Of a DNA stretch of 64,000 nucleotides, positions 51,054 through 60,574 are shown piece by piece (the first letter of the stretch is position 1; each line of letters starts with the position of its first letter). A program made the position numbers and the translations under genes. Under the pieces are notes generated by a model. It saw nothing but the letters and a program-made list of their open reading frames with translations, was not told where the DNA came from and made no database searches. Source of the stretch: Fidelibacterota bacterium (lineage in GTDB: Bacteria; Fidelibacterota; Marinisomatia; Marinisomatales; TCS55); NCBI GenBank assembly GCA_004124385.1, contig SCKN01000002.1, positions 295,958-359,957 on the forward strand, in the 5' to 3' direction.

Positions 51054-52247
51054 ATGATTTCAGCGCTGGCTATTATTGCTTTGTTTTTAACGGTTTACCT
51101 GTTCATCCGGGACATGGGTGATCAGCAGGTTATCAGCAGTCGTTTTGATTCACATTACCGACTCTTCCACGCCGAGACCATTGTTCAACACGAATATATT
51201 TCTAAACCGGAAACGATCTGGAAAGTGTTGACTACATTAGAGGATTATTGCCTGTGGTTTCCAGGTATCAATAGACTATTACCCGTTATTGACTCACTCC
51301 GTTATGTTCATCGATTTTCATTTGATCGTTTTGTTTTTGAACCCGGTGCCTTTATAAAAATCCGCCCAAGAACCTTTTTACCTTCATTCAATGGGCGTAT
51401 TTTGGAAATAGAGCCTAACAAAAAACTAGAAATGGAAATGCGGTTCAATCCTGTAAGCAAAGAAACAGTTTCTTTCCAAATCAACCTAATGCCTTCAGGT
51501 TTTTCAGAGGTTGTTTGCAAGCGTAGCAGTCATGGTTTATTTTCATTTTTAACAACGTGGGGGTTTGCTGATCGCGGGTCTGCAATTTTGCATAACCTTG
51601 CAGATTTTCTACCAGATGATACAACTGATAATAAAAAGGAAGATGAAAACGCAATTGTAGATAGTGGTCCCAAATTAAGTCGTGAAACAATTATCGCTCA
51701 AGCGGTACAGGCGGGGCTTGATGGTAATATGGATTTGATTAATGCTGTTCCTGATAAACCAACTCGGGGATTAGCTAAGGCCGCTTTATTAAAAGCCAAA
51801 CGCTTGGGCGGAATGCCTGAAAACCTTGTAAAAGCATTAGACGCTGCTCCCATTCCTTCGTCGGAAGAAAACACTCCTTCTCAATCTACTGGTGGTTTAC
51901 CAGCGTTTGATAACAATGAAGATCTGATTGCCTATGTTGTTAATATGGCTCTTGAAGGAGATATGGATCCTATAAATAACATTCCCGAAAAACCATTACG
52001 TGGCAAAGCAAAAGCGGCAATGATAAAGGCAAAGCGTACGGGTGAATTACCCCCAATGCCTTCCATTCCTGAACTAGCTGTTCCGACCCCCGCCTCCGAT
52101 AAACAAGAAACTGAATCAGAGCTTATTGCGCGACTTGTAGACGCTGGGGTTACCGGCAGTATGGATGAAATAAATGCTCTGGAGAACAAAGTGTTGCGGG
52201 GCAAAATCAAAGCAGCCATCATCCGAGCTAAACGCACTTCAAAATAA
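51054..52247 (+). CDS. SRPBCC-domain membrane protein with three copies of an unrecognised 42-residue repeat
   Basis: The 397-residue protein has a membrane anchor (residues 2-19) and an SRPBCC/polyketide-cyclase-like domain (about 40-190: YISKPETIWKVLTTLEDYCL, GRILEIEPNKKLEMEMRF, SSHGLFSFLTTWGFADRG). Three repeats follow at about 211-252, 290-329 and 355-397, with the pattern LIAxxVxxxLxGxMDxIN, xxPxKPxRGxAKAA and (M/L/I)IKAKRxG. Proline-rich linkers separate them. The repeats are helical, with conserved RG and KAA-KAKR basic faces, and may bind nucleic acid or a partner. AAAGGA precedes the start. I know the SRPBCC fold but not the repeat. Confidence 0.7.
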   Translation: MISALAIIALFLTVYLFIRDMGDQQVISSRFDSHYRLFHAETIVQHEYISKPETIWKVLTTLEDYCLWFPGINRLLPVIDSLRYVHRFSFDRFVFEPGAFIKIRPRTFLPSFNGRILEIEPNKKLEMEMRFNPVSKETVSFQINLMPSGFSEVVCKRSSHGLFSFLTTWGFADRGSAILHNLADFLPDDTTDNKKEDENAIVDSGPKLSRETIIAQAVQAGLDGNMDLINAVPDKPTRGLAKAALLKAKRLGGMPENLVKALDAAPIPSSEENTPSQSTGGLPAFDNNEDLIAYVVNMALEGDMDPINNIPEKPLRGKAKAAMIKAKRTGELPPMPSIPELAVPTPASDKQETESELIARLVDAGVTGSMDEINALENKVLRGKIKAAIIRAKRTSK

Positions 52248-52260
52248 TCTTCTCGACTTA

Positions 52261-53292
52261 ATGCCACGTTATGCAATTTTAGTTGAGGGGCATTTTAATA
52301 TTTATGCCAAAACATGTAACAGTATTCTTCGATACAAACCCGAGGAAGCTGTTTGCTGTGTCGATTCAGAAAACATGGGTAAAACAACAAATGATGTTAT
52401 GAAAATTGGCGGGGACACGCCCATTGTTAATAACATTAATAATGCTCTTCAATATAATCCCGATTCTTTATTAATTGGAGTTGCAACACTGGGGGGGTAT
52501 TTACCTGAAAATATGCGCAAAATTATTTTAAGCGCCATTGAAAAAGGGTTAAATATTGTGTGCGGGCTACACGAGTTTTTAAGCAATGATCTTGAGATTT
52601 CCGGGCTTGCTAAAAAGCACGGTGTTATTATTACCGACTTGCGCAAACCACCCGTTCCTCTATCTTTTACTAAAGGCTCATGGAAAAACAGAAACACACC
52701 TGTGTTGTTAACAATTGGAACCGATTGTGATTCTGGAAAAATGACTGCTGCATGGGAAATCAAAAATAAACTTCAAAAGAAGGGTATAAAACCAGCATTC
52801 GTTGGAACAGGGCAAACAGGCATCTTGCTTGGAGAAGCCGGGGTTGCTGTTGACGCAGTTATAAGTGATTTTGTGGCAGGAGCAATCGAAGCGGAAATTG
52901 ACAAGGTCGCCGATTCGTGTGATATTGTCATTGTAGAGGGTCAGGGTTCATTGACTCACGCTGCATATTCTGGGGTAACATTAGGGTTGTTACACGGTTC
53001 CATGCCGGATATGCTCGTTATGTGTCATGAGCCAGCAAGAAAATTTGACACGTTTGATTATCCAATGCAGCCTATGAACAATAACCTTCAATTAAACATT
53101 GATTTGATGAAACCTTTTAAATCTACTATCTGTGTTGGAGCCTGTTTAATTACCATTTCTGAAAACGATGTATCAGCTAAAGAAACAATAATGAATTATA
53201 ATCATGATTATGATTTTCCCGCGGACGATATAGTTCGGTTTGGGGGAGGGTCTATTATCAGTAACATTATAGACTCTTTGGACTCAATATAA
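52261..53292 (+). CDS. DUF1611-family P-loop protein (DgcN-like)
   Basis: From ATG 52261 (343 aa) the protein has a Rossmann-like N-terminal domain (VATLGGYLPENMRKIILSAI, GLNIVCGLHEFLSND). A P-loop-like C-terminal domain follows with LLTIGTDCDSGKMTAAWEIK, PAFVGTGQTGILLGEAGVAV, DIVIVEGQGSLTHAAYSGVT and DMLVMCHEPAR. This is the DUF1611 architecture; members are annotated as N-acyltransferase DgcN and linked to D-amino-acid metabolism next to dipeptide epimerases. No epimerase is adjacent here. It follows the SRPBCC gene by 13 bases. Confidence 0.82.
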   Translation: MPRYAILVEGHFNIYAKTCNSILRYKPEEAVCCVDSENMGKTTNDVMKIGGDTPIVNNINNALQYNPDSLLIGVATLGGYLPENMRKIILSAIEKGLNIVCGLHEFLSNDLEISGLAKKHGVIITDLRKPPVPLSFTKGSWKNRNTPVLLTIGTDCDSGKMTAAWEIKNKLQKKGIKPAFVGTGQTGILLGEAGVAVDAVISDFVAGAIEAEIDKVADSCDIVIVEGQGSLTHAAYSGVTLGLLHGSMPDMLVMCHEPARKFDTFDYPMQPMNNNLQLNIDLMKPFKSTICVGACLITISENDVSAKETIMNYNHDYDFPADDIVRFGGGSIISNIIDSLDSI

Positions 53293-53294
53293 AC

Positions 53295-53735
53295 TTATCT
53301 AACTACTTTATATTGTAATTGATTCATTTTATTATTTACTCTGTGTTTATAAACTAACTTTAGTTGCAGCTCTTCTTCCATCTCGTAGAACAGGGGCACG
53401 CCTTTTCCAAAAACATGAGGGTGAGGCGTTAAATAAAGGTGGGTTAAATATGGGGCAAAAAGTGTATTTGTTCTGCCGCCGCCAGCAATAAAGCATTTTT
53501 CTGAATTTAGGCGGCCTAATACCGTTTTTGGATTATCTTTTCTATGAACAATAATAATATTGCGACCAATCAGTTCATTTTGCATGCATTCATAGGTGTT
53601 GGAACCCATAATAACCGGGTAGCCCATTGTTTGTTCTTTAAACAAATGTAAATCTTGCGACCAGTCTATGGTTTCATGACTATGTCTTGCGATAAAACCG
53701 TCAGCCGTTACGGCGGCAATTAAAATAATATCCAT
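53295..53735 (-). CDS. dihydrofolate-reductase/RibD-like protein
   Basis: The 146 residues have the DHFR/RibD C-terminal fold: ILIAAVTADGFIARHSHETI at the N-terminus, YPVIMGSNTYECM, RNIIIVHRKDN and CFIAGGGRTNTLFAPYLTHL, then FGKGVPLFYEM. The IAGGG nucleotide loop is intact. It is closer to the RibD_C group than to classical FolA, so it may reduce a deaminated flavin precursor or another pterin-like substrate. It converges on the DUF1611 gene with only 2 bases between them. Confidence 0.75.
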   Translation of the reverse strand: MDIILIAAVTADGFIARHSHETIDWSQDLHLFKEQTMGYPVIMGSNTYECMQNELIGRNIIIVHRKDNPKTVLGRLNSEKCFIAGGGRTNTLFAPYLTHLYLTPHPHVFGKGVPLFYEMEEELQLKLVYKHRVNNKMNQLQYKVVR

Positions 53736-53795
53736 GTAAATTAGTTTAGGTATAAAATTTCCACCAGTTGTTTTAACAAATTCTGATTTACCAAA

Positions 53796-56555
53796 TTATT
53801 TTTCTGACGGTTTACCTTCTTTATTAATTGTCCCCGCAGCAACTATTATAAGACTGTTGGGATTTATATATTTTTGAATTGCAGCATTTACCTTATTTAA
53901 AGTGAGTTGATTAATAATGTTTGGATAGTCATCCAACATTATATCCTCATAGCCTTTTTCGGTGTTCATCAGTATTTGCCCCGCTAATCCGCCCGTGGTT
54001 GCTAAACCAACTTTATACGATCCTTTGATTGTTTCCTTTTTAGCATTTAATTCTTCTATTGTTATACCTTTAACCCAATTATTAATTTGATCCAGTGTAG
54101 CTCTTTTTCCTTCTTGCAATAGATTGGGTGCAAAGGTACCCCAAACGCTCCAATAACCATCATTTCCATTTCCAACGCCACTAATGCTAGAATAAATGCC
54201 GTATGTTAAACCCATTTGATCGCGTACCGTTTGCATCAGCCGTGCGGCAAAATTGCCCCCTAAAATGTAGTTGCCAACCATTAGAGCATAGTAATCTTCA
54301 TGTTTTCTATCAATACCAATGGGCACACCAAGAAACATGTCTACGCTTGTTTTATCTTCCATAGTTATATACTGTGTTGTAGAACTGATGTCATTTGCCG
54401 AAGATGTGCGTACAGGTATAGTTAAATCCGACTGATTCCAATCACCAAAAGCGTCCTGTAGCGCCTTCAATAAAATTGCATTATCAACATCGCCAACAGC
54501 TACAACAAGCATATTGCCCAAACCATAACTATTTTTGTGATAGGTTTGCAGGTCCGCAACTGATGTTTTTTCCACATCCGCTATTTCATCATCAATTTCT
54601 CTGGAATAGTTTGGATGACTTTCTGGATAAATTATCCTACTAAATCTGCCGCTTGCCTGCGCACGAGTATTTTCTTTAGCTCTTTGTAAATTTCCCACCA
54701 GTCGTTTTTTCAGATTTTCTAGGTCACTTTCATTAAACGCTGGAGATCTTAACTGTTCGCCCAACAGTTCAATAACAAGAGGAATGTCTTCTTTCAAACA
54801 ACGCGCATTAAACCGTACCCTGTATTTATCACTTGCGAAGCTCAATCGTGCGCCCACCGCCTCCAGCCTTTCGCTAATTTCAAATTTGTTTTGTCTTGTG
54901 GTGCCTTCGTCAAGCATATCAGCTGTTAATTCCGCCACTGCTTTGTTCGTTGCTGGGCTGAATATATCACCGCCTAAAATGCTCCCCGTTATTGTTACAA
55001 CATCTTTTATGGGTGTATTCGTCGTTTTAAGTTCCAATCCATCTACTGGAGATGATGTTACTATCTGACTAGCAATTGATGAATGTGGCTTTGTTGTTTT
55101 TCTGCGTTTTGAACTGCTTTTTACCGCGCCTGATTCAGCAAATGCTTCCTGTCTATAGTTTAAAGGTTGATGCACATTTGGCGCTCCGCCTGTGTCATCT
55201 TCTCCGTTTTTGATTTCAGGAATAAAATAGCCTGCGGTGCTTTGGTTTTCTTGCAGGTATTTATTGGCTGCGTTCTTTATATCTTCCGTTGTCACTGCTG
55301 AAATTTTTGCACTATACGTTGTATAAAATTTCCAGTCACCGATGGCAATTGCTTCATTCAAAGCAGATGCTATTGAATAAGAGCCATCTCTGCTAAAGGC
55401 CATTTCCGATCGTATTTGAGCCTTTGCCCTTTTGATTTCATCATTTTTAATACCATTTAGCTTAATATTGTCATATTCATCAAGAACGAGTTGTTCAATT
55501 TCGCCATGATCGGTGTCGGGCGTCATAAAAACATATGTTGCAAAAAGCCCATTATCCTTAAAGGGGAAATCCCACATGAACAGGCTTGTTGCCAGGCCTT
55601 TATCAACAATCTTCCTATAAAGCCGGCTTGATTTTCCACCACCAAGTATTTTTGACAATACCTGCAGAGCATATGTATCATTATTGAGTCCGCTGGGCGA
55701 TTTATGAGCAATGCCAACAATGCCCGTTTCTCCTTTGCGCTTTATAACAAATCTTCTTGGGCCTTCCTGTTTAGGTTCCGTAGTATACATTTCAGGAATA
55801 TTGTGCGGGCTTTTTTTATGTTTTCCAAAATATTTCCTGACCAGCTTTAATGCGTCTTCTTTTTCAAAATCACCTATAATTGTAACCGTAGCATTATTGG
55901 GCCAATAATACGTGTTATAAAATTCACGCAATCGCTCGGTGGATACATTCTCAATATCTGAGCGCCAGCCTATGGTTGAATGGTGGTAAGGGTGGGCCTG
56001 ATATGCTGTTGCCCAGATATTTTTATCCAGGGCGTCAAAGGGATCATTTTCGCCCCGCTCAAATTCATTGCGCACAACTGTCATTTCCGGCTCACGATCT
56101 TCTTCTCGCAAAAATGCGTTTCTCATCCGGTCAGCTTCAATAGCAATAGCTGTTTCCAAATGTTCGCTGGGCAGGAGCTCAAAATAATTTGTTCTATCCA
56201 GCCATGTTGTTGCATTGATACGGGCGCCAACGTTCTGTAGCACGGTCCAAATGGCCGTGTTGCGTTTTTTGTTAAAACTTCGGGAACCTTTAAACATCAA
56301 ATGTTCCAACAGGTGCGTGGAGCCTGTATATCCGATTGCTTCATTTCTAGAACCGACATGATAGGTAACCATAAATGTTACCACGGGCGCTGAGTGATCT
56401 TCCATCAACAATACAGTTAGACTGTTGGAAGACATTTTATATTCCTCAATACCTACTGAAGATTCTATATACTCAAATCCGTTAGTTTGGCTTTTTCCCA
56501 TTACAAATCCTGTTATTATAATTAGTAAACATATTAATAAACTCGTTCGTTTCAT
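53796..56555 (-). CDS. secreted M16-family zinc peptidase, double-domain
   Basis: The 919-residue protein has a signal peptide (LLICLLIIITGFVMG). Its first M16 unit carries the inverted zinc motif HLLEH (residues 81-85) in TGSTHLLEHLMFKGS and the downstream IEADRMRNAFL glutamate. The second unit (about 510-910) is the inactive partner type (TADMLDEGTTRQNKFEISER, with no HxxEH). Such pitrilysin/insulinase-like proteins degrade peptides in the periplasm or at the surface. It follows the sugar-ABC permease genes by 24 bases and may be co-transcribed with them. Confidence 0.92.
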   Translation of the reverse strand: MKRTSLLICLLIIITGFVMGKSQTNGFEYIESSVGIEEYKMSSNSLTVLLMEDHSAPVVTFMVTYHVGSRNEAIGYTGSTHLLEHLMFKGSRSFNKKRNTAIWTVLQNVGARINATTWLDRTNYFELLPSEHLETAIAIEADRMRNAFLREEDREPEMTVVRNEFERGENDPFDALDKNIWATAYQAHPYHHSTIGWRSDIENVSTERLREFYNTYYWPNNATVTIIGDFEKEDALKLVRKYFGKHKKSPHNIPEMYTTEPKQEGPRRFVIKRKGETGIVGIAHKSPSGLNNDTYALQVLSKILGGGKSSRLYRKIVDKGLATSLFMWDFPFKDNGLFATYVFMTPDTDHGEIEQLVLDEYDNIKLNGIKNDEIKRAKAQIRSEMAFSRDGSYSIASALNEAIAIGDWKFYTTYSAKISAVTTEDIKNAANKYLQENQSTAGYFIPEIKNGEDDTGGAPNVHQPLNYRQEAFAESGAVKSSSKRRKTTKPHSSIASQIVTSSPVDGLELKTTNTPIKDVVTITGSILGGDIFSPATNKAVAELTADMLDEGTTRQNKFEISERLEAVGARLSFASDKYRVRFNARCLKEDIPLVIELLGEQLRSPAFNESDLENLKKRLVGNLQRAKENTRAQASGRFSRIIYPESHPNYSREIDDEIADVEKTSVADLQTYHKNSYGLGNMLVVAVGDVDNAILLKALQDAFGDWNQSDLTIPVRTSSANDISSTTQYITMEDKTSVDMFLGVPIGIDRKHEDYYALMVGNYILGGNFAARLMQTVRDQMGLTYGIYSSISGVGNGNDGYWSVWGTFAPNLLQEGKRATLDQINNWVKGITIEELNAKKETIKGSYKVGLATTGGLAGQILMNTEKGYEDIMLDDYPNIINQLTLNKVNAAIQKYINPNSLIIVAAGTINKEGKPSEK

Positions 56556-56579
56556 ACTTCATTTCCTTTCCCTTGAAAA

Positions 56580-57446
56580 TTATCCTTTTATTCCGGACAT
56601 AGTAATTCCTTCGGTAAAATATTTCTTGAAGAGAAAGAAAAGAGCCAATATAGGTACCGTCAGGAGAGTCGCACCAGCCGTTAGAATGCCTGGATAACTA
56701 CTATATTCGCCCCGAGTGTAAAGACCCAATAAAACACTAAGCGGCATTAGATTATAATCCTTGGTCACAATCAGATACCATAAGAATTCATCCCACATGG
56801 CCATGAACGTAAATATAGCAATAATCATGGTGATAGATTTCGATAATGGCAGTATAATCTTGAAGATAATCCTTAACTCGGAACAGCCATCGATCCGGGC
56901 TGCATCAATTAGAGTTTGAGGAACAGTTTTAAAAAATTGGGTGAAGAGGAAAATTGCCCAAGCACTGATCATAAAGGGCGCCATCATTCCTTGATAGGTA
57001 TTAATCCATCCTAGCTCTAACATCAATAAGAAACGTGGAATCAAAAATAATACGACCGGAAACAACATTTGGAATAAAACAAAATTATTTAAAAACGTTT
57101 TCCCTGGAAAATTTAACCGCGCTAAAGCATACCCGGTAACAGCGCCAAAAAACACGACTGATGCGGTGGTAATTGAAGACACGAACAAACTATTAAATAT
57201 TGACTTTATAAATGTATGAGAGGAACCGGTCGTCCCTAAGGAAAAAATTGTTTGATAATGTTCAAACGTGAATTGCGTCGGTAAAAAGCGGTTATAGATT
57301 TCCGCCGGAATTTTAAACGATGCCAAAACCATCCAAACATACGGGAAAATCATAAAGATTAAACCTATACTGAGCAAAGAGTAAATTACCGTCAGACCCA
57401 AAGTATTTGATTGTTTTCTATTTGACAACCGTACGGATCTACCCAT
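56580..57446 (-). CDS. carbohydrate ABC transporter permease, MalG-type
   Basis: The 288-residue inner-membrane protein has six helices and the EAA loop DAARIDGCSELRIIFKIILP. It has the late MWDEFLWYLIV, typical of the MalG/UgpE/LacG subunit. It overlaps the partner permease by 8 bases. The ATPase is not encoded in the cluster, as is common for CUT1 sugar transporters that share an MsmK/MalK-like ATPase. Confidence 0.93.
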   Translation of the reverse strand: MGRSVRLSNRKQSNTLGLTVIYSLLSIGLIFMIFPYVWMVLASFKIPAEIYNRFLPTQFTFEHYQTIFSLGTTGSSHTFIKSIFNSLFVSSITTASVVFFGAVTGYALARLNFPGKTFLNNFVLFQMLFPVVLFLIPRFLLMLELGWINTYQGMMAPFMISAWAIFLFTQFFKTVPQTLIDAARIDGCSELRIIFKIILPLSKSITMIIAIFTFMAMWDEFLWYLIVTKDYNLMPLSVLLGLYTRGEYSSYPGILTAGATLLTVPILALFFLFKKYFTEGITMSGIKG

Positions 57447-58341
57447 AAGAAATGTCCCTTTCCACCATTTTTCTGATCACAAAGACAAAGGTAAAACTAA
57501 TTATTGCAACCAGAATGGCAAAACTTGAACCGTAACCGGCATGCAGTGCGGTAAAGGTTTGGTGATAAATTTGCATCACAAATGTCTGTGTGCTGTCAAG
57601 CGGACCCCCGCCGGTAATCATATAAGGTTCGGTGAAAACATTGAAGGACAACATGACGGCAAAAACAAGGATAATAATAAAAGACGGATTTAGTAAGGGG
57701 ATTGTGATGCGCCAGAATTGTGTCCAATTACTTGCCCCATCGATTTCAGCCGACTCATAGAGCGACTTTGGGATTGATTGCAATCCCGCTAGAAAAATCA
57801 AACCGTAATAACCCATGAATTTCCAGACAACAATCATAGCAATCGAAGCCATGGCAATCCTCGGATCGGAAAACCAGGGAATAGTTATTCCCACATGACC
57901 TAACCAGGAGTTGATCAACCCATCACCCGCGAACAACAAATTAAAAACAATGGAATAAGCAACGCCGGCAGAAACATAGGACATCAGATAGCCGGAGGCG
58001 AAAAAAGACCGTAATATTTTAATTCGGTTCAACATTAAAGCAACGCTTAGTGAACAAATAATCACTAACGGGATATATACAATCATAAAAAACAGGATAT
58101 TTTTAAATGATATCCAGAATAATGGATCTTGGATGACCCTAATAAAATTGTCTAAGCCGACAAACTCTTTGTCCGGCGATATGATATTCCATTTTTTAAA
58201 TGCAATAATCAAACCCCATAAAAAAGGATATACCCAAAAAACAAGTGAATAAATAACATATGGAGCGACCAACCCATAACCTACGAGTTCTGTAAATCTT
58301 CTTTTTTGAATACCGTGTATTAACCTTTTTAACATTTGCAT
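57439..58341 (-). CDS. carbohydrate ABC transporter permease, MalF-type
   Basis: I start at ATG 58341 (300 aa, MQMLKRLIHGIQKRRFTELV), which overlaps the stop of the binding-protein gene as TAATG; the frame could extend to 58434, but that would overlap the upstream gene by 94 bases. There are six membrane helices and the EAA motif ESAEIDGASNWTQFWRITIP. FTEPYMITGGGPLDSTQTF is typical of UgpA/LacF proteins. It pairs with the MalG-type permease. Confidence 0.92.
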   Translation of the reverse strand: MQMLKRLIHGIQKRRFTELVGYGLVAPYVIYSLVFWVYPFLWGLIIAFKKWNIISPDKEFVGLDNFIRVIQDPLFWISFKNILFFMIVYIPLVIICSLSVALMLNRIKILRSFFASGYLMSYVSAGVAYSIVFNLLFAGDGLINSWLGHVGITIPWFSDPRIAMASIAMIVVWKFMGYYGLIFLAGLQSIPKSLYESAEIDGASNWTQFWRITIPLLNPSFIIILVFAVMLSFNVFTEPYMITGGGPLDSTQTFVMQIYHQTFTALHAGYGSSFAILVAIISFTFVFVIRKMVERDISYG

Positions 58342-59627
58342 TAAGGACCTGACTTCAATATCCTGCGGATGGTCTGATTTGCATCCCGGGATGCTGCTGA
58401 GGGTGTTTTCAATCCGAAAATAATAGGCTGCCATAATTCCCGGTTAAGAATCGTTTGGATTTCCACCGTCTGGGGCGTCAAGACTAATGGCACAGAAAAA
58501 TCTAAGGTTTCTGCATATGATTTTATATCCGGATTATTATTAAAATATTCAGTGAAGATCGGATTGCTGACCAGATCTTCACGAGCAGGGAGATAATTGG
58601 TCAATTCCAACCACAGCGAATCATGGCTATCATTAAAATACCATTTCATAAAATCCCAGGCTTGCTCTTTATTGTGCGCGTTATTGAACAGAACCATTCC
58701 TTTTGACTCGGCCATAGTGTAAACCGGGGCATTTACGGGATAATAATCCGGTACTATTAGAGGAGCAATCACATATTCCAAATCAGGATACATCCTTTTG
58801 ACTCTTGTGATATCTCCGGCGCCTTTTATGGAAGCAAGAAACATCTCCTTTTGAAACCCATCTTGTATGTCAAAACGGGGGGCATAGCCTTTTTCAAATA
58901 CATTAAAAAAGAATTCTGTGACAGCTATTCCGGCTTGATTATCAAAAAGTGCTTCCTTTTCCTTTACGTTTATGTAGGGTTCACCACCTGCTGCAGCCGC
59001 ATATAATGTTAAATAGTCAAACCATCTTTTGTACCACTTCGAAGAGATATCGACCGTCAGACCATAAACATTTTGACTCGTACACACTTCGTCTAATAAA
59101 GTAAAAAACTCCAAATACGTTCGGGGAAGTTCCGTGATTCCCTGCTTATCAAGCATTTTTTTATTATACCACATCTGCTCCGGATTGACATAGACGGGTA
59201 TCACATAGACATGGTCATTATAGAACCAGTTATTCCTAATAATATTAGCCATATTACGTTTTTCCATAACATCCCAAAAACCCGGCATGGTATCGAGCGC
59301 AACCAGGACTTTTGCATCAGCCAATTGAGCGGCAAAACCACCAAATATATTGGAACAAATATCAGGACCTGTTCGAGTGGCAATCGCCGTGAGTAGTACT
59401 TCCTCAGAGGTTGTGCCTGCCGGTATGGTCTTCCAATCGATCCGGGAATCAGGGTGACTCAAATTCCATTCCTCAACCACCTTGCTTTCAAATTTTGATA
59501 GTTCCAAACTGGGAGCGGTCCAATATGATATATTTTTAGTATCATTCTCAGCTTTTGATGAATGGCAAGACATGACCATTGTAGTTACTGTAATGAATAC
59601 TGCCAGTATCGTTAAATATTTAATCAT
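58341..59627 (-). CDS. sugar ABC transporter substrate-binding lipoprotein
   Basis: From ATG 59627 (428 aa) there is a lipoprotein signal (TILAVFITVTTMVMSC) and a family 1 solute-binding fold: FESKVVEEWNLSHPDSRIDW, RTGPDICSNIFGGFAAQLAD, VYTMAESKGMVLFNNAHNKE and AWDFMKWYFND. GGGGAATCG precedes this ATG; a longer form from 59690 would place 21 charged residues before the signal. It delivers an oligosaccharide to the two permeases. With GH130 enzymes in the operon, a manno-oligosaccharide is the likely ligand. Confidence 0.9.
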   Translation of the reverse strand: MIKYLTILAVFITVTTMVMSCHSSKAENDTKNISYWTAPSLELSKFESKVVEEWNLSHPDSRIDWKTIPAGTTSEEVLLTAIATRTGPDICSNIFGGFAAQLADAKVLVALDTMPGFWDVMEKRNMANIIRNNWFYNDHVYVIPVYVNPEQMWYNKKMLDKQGITELPRTYLEFFTLLDEVCTSQNVYGLTVDISSKWYKRWFDYLTLYAAAAGGEPYINVKEKEALFDNQAGIAVTEFFFNVFEKGYAPRFDIQDGFQKEMFLASIKGAGDITRVKRMYPDLEYVIAPLIVPDYYPVNAPVYTMAESKGMVLFNNAHNKEQAWDFMKWYFNDSHDSLWLELTNYLPAREDLVSNPIFTEYFNNNPDIKSYAETLDFSVPLVLTPQTVEIQTILNRELWQPIIFGLKTPSAASRDANQTIRRILKSGP

Positions 59628-59686
59628 CGATTCCCCAAACGATTCGTCTACTATGGATTTTACTTTCTTCCTGAATAAATGCCAAA

Positions 59687-60574
59687 TCATATAAAGTCAA
59701 GCGCTTCTTCTTTACTAACAGTTGCCACACCAATTACGGTATCAGCGCCACCGTAGTAAACATAATACATTCCATTTTTCTCGATGGCTCCGCAGTTGAA
59801 GACTACCGTAGGTACATCTCCTTCTAATTCCCACGGTTCTTTCGGCTCCAGGATTGGTCCTTCCTGTCGTGCAATTAAACGGGATGGGTCATTCAAATTA
59901 AACAAAGCTACTCCCAATCTGTATACACGTTTTTCATCGACTCCGTGGTAAAACAATAACCAGCCCTTTTCCGTTTTTATGGGAGGGGGACCCGCACCTA
60001 TCTTTTTACAATCCCACAATCCTTCTCTCGGTCTCATAACGATTTTATGACCATACCATTCTTTAAGATTATCCGAATATCCTATCCATATATCAGGCAT
60101 TGTTCTGTGAAACATGACATATTTGCCTGACACCTTTTCCGGAAAAATAACCGCATCCTTATTCTCCATATCGGGTAAAATGATGCCATGCCTTTCAAAA
60201 GACTGGAAGTCCATCGTTGAAGCTAAAGCAACGCGATTACCCTTGCCCGACCAAGCGCGGCTGGAAAGAGCAGTGTAGGTCACATAAAATGTACCATCGA
60301 TTTGAGTGACTCTTGGGTCTTCACAACCAAAGCGTTCGTAATTCTCCCGGGGTTCAAAGACAGGTGTGTCATTCCGTTGAAAGTTGAACCCATCTTTACT
60401 TACAGCATAACCCAAACTGGAAATATAAATGTCATATTCGCCTATAGCGCGATAGAGTAAATGAACCATCTTGCCATCAAACACCGCTGCACAGTTAAAG
60501 ACGGCACCGCCTTCCCACTTATTCTTCTTAATCGGTTTTAAGATAGGATTCTTTGAAAAACGCTTCAGTTTCAT
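59687..60574 (-). CDS. GH130 glycoside phosphorylase/hydrolase (second copy)
   Basis: The 295-residue five-bladed propeller shows FSKNPILKPIKKNKWEGGAV, LLYRAIGEYDIYISSLGYAV, the catalytic Asp region RFGCEDPRVTQIDG, GAGPPPIKTEKGWLLFYHGV and LEGDVPTVVFNCGAI. Family GH130 phosphorylates or hydrolyses beta-mannosides. The enzyme is cytoplasmic (no signal), matching intracellular breakdown after ABC import. It overlaps the other GH130 gene by 4 bases and differs enough in substrate loops to suggest a different linkage. Confidence 0.92.
   Translation of the reverse strand: MKLKRFSKNPILKPIKKNKWEGGAVFNCAAVFDGKMVHLLYRAIGEYDIYISSLGYAVSKDGFNFQRNDTPVFEPRENYERFGCEDPRVTQIDGTFYVTYTALSSRAWSGKGNRVALASTMDFQSFERHGIILPDMENKDAVIFPEKVSGKYVMFHRTMPDIWIGYSDNLKEWYGHKIVMRPREGLWDCKKIGAGPPPIKTEKGWLLFYHGVDEKRVYRLGVALFNLNDPSRLIARQEGPILEPKEPWELEGDVPTVVFNCGAIEKNGMYYVYYGGADTVIGVATVSKEEALDFI

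Noticed and set aside
58342..58434. Upstream start for the MalF-type permease
   Set aside because: It would overlap the binding-protein gene by 94 bases; the TAATG start at 58341 is the usual coupled arrangement.
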